Source of the DNA: Camillea tinctor
Taxonomy: Eukaryota > Ascomycota > Sordariomycetes > Xylariales > Xylariaceae
DNA: 64,000 nt
Assembly (NCBI GenBank): GCA_022578605.1
Contig: MU394064.1
Location: 620,001 to 684,000 of the forward strand
Direction: 5' to 3'
The notes below the pieces were generated by a model, which did no database searches, was not told the origin of the DNA, and saw only the letters and a program-made list of their open reading frames with translations. The position numbers and the translations under genes were made by a program. The first letter of the stretch is position 1, and each line of letters opens with the position of its first letter. This document shows positions 59,828 to 64,000 of the stretch, piece by piece.

Positions 59828-61579
59828 ATGCTCCCTCCACAAACGCGTTCACAATCTCAGAAAGAAGAACAAGAACTACTAGACGCCCAGTTAGCAGGAT
59901 CATCGCAGAAGCAAGAACAGGAAACCTCAGAATCAGGAGAACTCAAGACAGAGCAAACTGAAGGACAATCTGAGATCAAACAAGAAGACGCCCCTAGCGA
60001 GTATCCAGAAGGCGAAGAAGTAGTTGAAGAAAGCGAAGAAGAGGAAGCCAACCCAGACAGTGACCCCGAAAACGATCCCGACACAGAAACAATGTCGTCA
60101 ATGCCAGAAGTTAAGGGCTTTAAGCCAATTGCCCCTAGCAAGTATGATGGAAAGGAAGACCCTGAGGACTTCCTCACCCAAGTCAAAGTCTACCTGTCCT
60201 TCTACCACAAGTCAATTACGACCGATCATCAGAAGGTTTTGACCGCATCCCAATTACTTACAGGAACCGCTCTCAACTGGTTTCAACCAATCCTTAAGGA
60301 TAAGTTGGACAATGGCGACAACGCCAAAGATACGACGAAGGAGATTTTCAAGAAATATCTCAACTTTGAGCAGGCTATCCGAAATATGTTCGGTAATCCC
60401 ATCCTCAAACAACAATCTGAAGCAAGATTGTACAAGCTCAGGCAGGACAAGCAGGCCTCTGAGTATGCGGTAGAGTTCAAGAAGTTGGCCACACAATCCC
60501 AGCTCCCAGCCGAAAGCCTTTATTACCTCTTCTACCAAGGGCTGAAGGACCATGTGAAGGACGAATTGTACAAAACAGACTTGTACAAGAAGAGGGAGCC
60601 GGGCAAGTTCGAAGAGTATGTCACTCTAGCCATATCGATTGACAATGAGAACTTCGAACGGTTCCTAGAAAAGAAGAAGGTCAACCTTAGGAAGGGAAAG
60701 ACTCCCTTCAAACCTAACAAGGACGGAAGGGTCGAGAAGTACAAAGGCAAAGGTACCAAGTCCGACCCCATCGAATTGAACGCCGCAAAGAAAGACAACC
60801 GAAAGGGAAGAGACAAGTCCCAAATGGAATGCTTCAAGTGTGGAAAGAAAGGTCACCTCAAGTTTGAATGCCGCAGCAGCAACGTCAGGCCTAGGAATGG
60901 AGGACCACAACAGCCACAGAAACAAGCCTCGGAAGCAACCACTGAACAAGTCGAAGAAAAAGAAGTAGACCAAATGTTCACGGTCGCTACCAACGAGGTA
61001 GAAGATGAAAGGGACATCGAAAGCTGCCACACTTGTCACCTATTCCAACACGCCTGTGTATACCACCCAGGCACGACTCATTCCCTAGAAGCTCTCGAAC
61101 AAGGATGCCTGTGCCTTGAAGGAGGTATCGGATCCTGTCCTCGATCAGTACCAGATTACTCCCCCATGATGAGTCCCTCAAGTCCACCGCTAAGAGGACA
61201 AGTAACTCCAATGGAAATAGAGAGACCAGTCCTCCTACCCAGCATAGAATACGTTCTAGACAGAACTAGTCAAGAACAAGAACACAATGCATTGGACGCA
61301 GACCAATGCAAGAAAGTGGTATGTGCAGCACACGACCAAGCTAAAACCACGCTGCAATGCTTAAGGGAGGACTCAAGTGACGAGGACTCAATCATGGAAG
61401 ACAATCAAGACTACCATGAAAGACAGGAAAAGCTACTGGAAGAAGAAACGGCAAGACAAGTAGCAGAAGGAGGATGGATCCCAAACCCAGAGGAAAGAGA
61501 AGAGCACTATAACCTTGAGTGGAAAGACTGCCCCAAGGAAAAATGCATCTATCATCTGAGAATAAAAAAAAGCTCATGA
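59828..61579 (+). CDS. gag: Retrotransposon Gag protein
   Basis: Structural protein of the element's particle, 583 residues to the stop. An acidic Gln/Glu-rich start (1-95) precedes the capsid-like Gag region (about 100-275, with LTGTALNWFQPIL and LYKLRQDKQASEYAVEFKKL). A basic Lys-rich stretch is followed by the zinc knuckle C-x2-C-x4-H-x4-C at 60830-60871. After it come Cys/His modules (61025-61066, about 61105-61143, 61529-61555) of a kind not usual in Gag. The frame ends eight codons after the last module, right behind an A8 run (61564-61571). Shifting one base there would join the frame to the next ORF, so the stop may be a recent slip or part of expression control. Confidence 0.88.
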   Translation: MLPPQTRSQSQKEEQELLDAQLAGSSQKQEQETSESGELKTEQTEGQSEIKQEDAPSEYPEGEEVVEESEEEEANPDSDPENDPDTETMSSMPEVKGFKPIAPSKYDGKEDPEDFLTQVKVYLSFYHKSITTDHQKVLTASQLLTGTALNWFQPILKDKLDNGDNAKDTTKEIFKKYLNFEQAIRNMFGNPILKQQSEARLYKLRQDKQASEYAVEFKKLATQSQLPAESLYYLFYQGLKDHVKDELYKTDLYKKREPGKFEEYVTLAISIDNENFERFLEKKKVNLRKGKTPFKPNKDGRVEKYKGKGTKSDPIELNAAKKDNRKGRDKSQMECFKCGKKGHLKFECRSSNVRPRNGGPQQPQKQASEATTEQVEEKEVDQMFTVATNEVEDERDIESCHTCHLFQHACVYHPGTTHSLEALEQGCLCLEGGIGSCPRSVPDYSPMMSPSSPPLRGQVTPMEIERPVLLPSIEYVLDRTSQEQEHNALDADQCKKVVCAAHDQAKTTLQCLREDSSDEDSIMEDNQDYHERQEKLLEEETARQVAEGGWIPNPEEREEHYNLEWKDCPKEKCIYHLRIKKSS

Positions 61580-62435
61580 TGAATGGGTAGGCTCAACACA
61601 AGAAGTACCTGCTCACACAGGAACACCATGGAAAATGCCTGAACAAGAGGAAGGAGAAGATCAATGGGAAAGCCTCGAGCTATACCTCTATCAGGAACCT
61701 TTGGACGATGGGTGTACATGCAACTTACTAGAAGAGTGGCCCGAATATCCGCACAGCTGCCACCACGAAACTGGCAAAAGTAAGTATGCGAAAGAACAGG
61801 GCTGCAAATGTCATGACCTTGTCGAAAAATGCAGGATACACCTTATCCTAGAGGAAGGAGGCGCCCTAAAAGATGTGAAGGCATACCTAAGGAACCCCGA
61901 ACAGTTCAACTGGAACTACTTCTTGTGCCTCTGGTGGTTGGAAGAACGATGCGAGTACGAGCAAGATCTGTATGGAACGTTGACAACCAAGCAATCAGAG
62001 ATCAAAGGCGAGAGAAGGTACTTCCGATGCAGTTACAAACGAATCCTGAAAAGATTAGCAAAAGGAAGGTACTACCTCCCAGAATGGTACGCCAACCGCT
62101 GGGGAGATTTTGACATCCCCAAGGTATACAACTTACAAATATTCCGCCGATACGTCAACATCATCTACGATCTGACCAGACTCAAGGTCAATCAAAAAAG
62201 AGATCTACCCCAAAAGCGACACATGTTAGCCGTGTTCAAGGGAAAGTGTGCAACATATGCCATGATGAGTCAATCAGTAGGCTTCTGTGAACAAGATAGC
62301 TGGTTGGAATGCACGGAGACCGATTGTCTCATGCATTTCAACCAGAAGGTGCAAGCCTGGGAAGAGGAAAGAAGGACCTTCCCCAAAACATGGAAGCACC
62401 GACCGACAAAAAACGTGGGTGGTCTTCGCTACTAA
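61572..62435 (+). CDS. Cys/His-rich ORF between gag and pol
   Basis: Open in the +1 frame from directly after the A8 run to 62435; first ATG is 61635 (266 codons). It continues the pattern of the Gag tail: C-rich pairs followed by C-x2-H, at 61712-61767, 61803-61841 and 62310-62336 (CTETDCLMH). Between them is a basic/aromatic region (YRLP-type, for example WYANRWGDFDIPKVYNLQIFRRY) without a known domain. It lies where a nucleocapsid or protease amino terminus would be expected. It ends 22 bases beyond the A AAA AAC site where pol begins. I recognise no family. Zinc binding is inference from the Cys/His spacing. Confidence 0.65.
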   Translation, partial: AHDEWVGSTQEVPAHTGTPWKMPEQEEGEDQWESLELYLYQEPLDDGCTCNLLEEWPEYPHSCHHETGKSKYAKEQGCKCHDLVEKCRIHLILEEGGALKDVKAYLRNPEQFNWNYFLCLWWLEERCEYEQDLYGTLTTKQSEIKGERRYFRCSYKRILKRLAKGRYYLPEWYANRWGDFDIPKVYNLQIFRRYVNIIYDLTRLKVNQKRDLPQKRHMLAVFKGKCATYAMMSQSVGFCEQDSWLECTETDCLMHFNQKVQAWEEERRTFPKTWKHRPTKNVGGLRY

Positions 62436-62448
62436 GGCAGCGACGGAC
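62408..62448 (+). promoter_or_regulatory. Candidate -1 ribosomal frameshift signal
   Basis: Slippery heptamer A AAA AAC at 62408-62414 is in the correct phase of the upstream ORF (codons ACA AAA AAC). Slipping back one base enters the pol frame exactly. A stem follows: GTC (62422-62424) plus TCGCT (62426-62430) pair with AGCGA (62439-62443) plus GAC (62446-62448), seven bases after the heptamer. Pseudoknot partners were not found by eye. Confidence 0.6.
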
Positions 62449-64000
62449 CTCAACGCAAAAGTCCTTATGTGCAACCATAACAGGAAAAGGAGGAACTATC
62501 CTAACAGAAGTACAATGGCAAGGGCACACCTATCAAGCCCTAGTAGACTCAGGAGCAGAACGCAGCTACATATCCCCACGCATCCTCAACAAGGACCAGG
62601 TCCCCTGGAGGTACAAACTCCACTCTTATCTTCTACGAACGGTGGACGGAAGTATATCAACATACGACAAAGGTCGAATCATGAAAGAAACGGAACCTCT
62701 AACGGTAGAAATCGAAAACCGTAAAGGATCCATTGTATTCGACATAGCGGAAATCGCAAAACACGACATAATACTCGGTATGAATTGGCTCCGGTGCACA
62801 AATCCAAGCATTGATTGGACAGCCGGTACCTTGACCTGGAAGGGACAATCTCAAACAAGCACTGACCGAACGCCAATCACATACCTAGTCCGAGCAGCCA
62901 AAGCAGACAACCCTGCTACATTAGTACCCAGAGAATACCGAAGATTCCATCAGCTCTTTCGAGACAGAACCAAAGAAGAGTTACCTCCACACAATCAGTG
63001 GGACCACCGAATACAACTCAAGGAAGGGTTCCAACCCAAGCTATTCCCAGTCTACCCCATGAACCAAGAAAAACAAAGAGCGTTATGGGAAAGTATTCAA
63101 CGAGACTTGGAAAAAGGCTACATACAAGAATCCGAAGCTCCCTCAGGATACCCAGTGATCATGGTCCCAAAAGTGGACAAAGATGGGAAACAACGAATTG
63201 ATGAAAATGGCAATTTGGTTTGGCGAAGAGTTATTGACTACCGACACCTCAATGACATTACCAAGAAGAATGGACATTCCCTACCATTAATCAAACTAAT
63301 GCGAGGACAGATCAGCAAAGCCCGCATCTTCACCGCATTAGACCTCAGGGATGGCTACCATATGATTCGCATGGCCAAAGGACATGAACCCTACACAGCT
63401 TTTCGCACAGTACATGGACACTACGAGTACAAGGTTATGCCTTTCGGACTTACCAATGCCCCAGCCACATTTCAACACATGATTATGACAATTCTTCGAA
63501 AATACTTGGACAAGTTTGTCTTTGTATACCTAGATGATATTCTCATCTATTCAGAAAACGAAGAGGAACACAAGAAACACGTGTCACTAGTGTTAGAGGA
63601 ACTCGAAAAAGCTAACCTATTAGTACATCCGACCAAAAGCGAATGGCATAAACAAGAACTGGACTACCTAGGCTTCAACATCAAACACGGAGAGATACGA
63701 ATCCAAAAAGGAAAGATAGCAGCAGTCAAAGAATGGCCAGAACCAAAGTCTGTAACAGACGTTCGTGCCTTCCATGGGTTCTGTAATTACGTCAGAACGT
63801 TGGTGTCAGGCTTCGGAGAAATCGCCAGACCTTTGACAAAGCTAATGTCATCCAAAATAAAGACAGGAGACTTCGTGTTCGACGAAGAAGCCAGACAAGC
63901 ATTCCAGGAACTGAAGAAACGAATATCCAGTGATCCAGTCTGTAAGCTACCCGACGAAAACAAGAAGAAGCGAATCAAGCCCGATGCATCTGATGTCGCA
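62414..64000 (+). CDS. pol: Retrotransposon Pol (protease, reverse transcriptase), partial
   Basis: Open frame running off the right edge, with no natural ATG start: it is entered by frameshift at 62414. The aspartic protease has DSGAERSYI (DSG at 62546-62554) and IILGMNWL. The reverse transcriptase follows: RRVIDYRHLNDIT, FTALDLRDGYHMIRM, FRTVHGHYEYKVMPFGLTNAP and the catalytic YLDD at 63527-63538, then the thumb and connection (LGFNIKHGEIRI, WPEPKSVTDVRAFHGF). The last residues, IKPDASDVA, are the first Asp motif of an RNase H domain. Tether, integrase and any chromodomain are beyond the window. No stop or frameshift is present in 529 codons. Confidence 0.92.

Larger units (their letters stand above)
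59378..64000 (+). mobile_element. Ty3/Gypsy-type LTR retrotransposon, 3' end outside window
   Basis: Autonomous retrotransposon inserted in the calpain-like gene. Order: 5' LTR, leader, gag with zinc knuckle, Cys/His-rich ORF, protease, reverse transcriptase, start of RNase H. Protease before reverse transcriptase with Ty3-style YLDD places it in the Gypsy (Metaviridae-like) group; integrase and 3' LTR lie beyond 64000. The pol frame is unbroken for 1.58 kb, which points to recent activity, apart from one possible one-base slip in an A run at the gag/ORF2 junction. No RIP-like decay (dense TA stops) is apparent. Family name cannot be assigned here. Confidence 0.9.

Noticed and set aside
1..64000. 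CRISPR arrays, rRNA genes, telomere repeats
   Set aside because: No regularly spaced repeats, no rRNA-like blocks and no TTAGGG arrays were seen.

Overview
The window is nuclear DNA of a filamentous ascomycete (Pezizomycotina). Sordariomycetes is my best guess, from gene architecture and protein style only. The evidence is many short GT-AG introns (about 47-218 nt) with CTAAC/CTGAC branch sites, CT-rich leaders, three Zn(II)2Cys6 regulators, an RNA-silencing RdRP, mitofusin, Rio1, ESCRT-III Vps2 and a fungal-type calpain tail. I rebuilt the exon structures by hand, and for every spliced gene the exon lengths sum to a multiple of three.

Left part (0-32 kb) is mostly housekeeping: a Ptc1-type PP2C phosphatase (-), Vps2/CHMP2 (-) divergent from the mitofusin Fzo1 (+), a gene-poor 4.7 kb stretch holding a 394-bp tRNA-like Pol III gene, Rio1 kinase (-) divergent from a secreted GH20 beta-N-acetylhexosaminidase (+), a 60-residue CxxC/KKDD-repeat protein (-), an aldo/keto reductase (-) and an RNA-dependent RNA polymerase (-).

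Middle part (34-57 kb) is accessory: Zn2Cys6 regulator 1 (+), an anion:cation-symporter MFS transporter (-) divergent from an amidase (+), two related Zn2Cys6 regulators facing away from each other (- and +), a secreted tyrosinase (-), and a NiCoT nickel/cobalt transporter (+). Transporter and amidase share a 1.3-kb promoter with clustered GATA sites and look like an amide or nitrogen uptake and hydrolysis pair; two regulators and the tyrosinase adjoin them. No polyketide or peptide synthase backbone is present.

Right end (57.9-64 kb): the C-terminal third of a calpain-like protease gene (-) stops abruptly at a Ty3/Gypsy-type LTR retrotransposon (+). The element has a 379-bp 5' LTR with TATA box, a gag ORF with a zinc knuckle, an unusual Cys/His-rich second ORF, an A AAA AAC -1 frameshift site, and an open protease-reverse transcriptase frame that leaves the window. 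It appears young because its pol frame has no breaks here.

The most unusual features are the tRNA-like gene whose anticodon arm is replaced by about 310 nt of nested hairpins (14812-15205), and the Cys/His-module ORF between gag and pol. Intergenic DNA also carries the palindrome TACCTAGGTA six times, far above chance.
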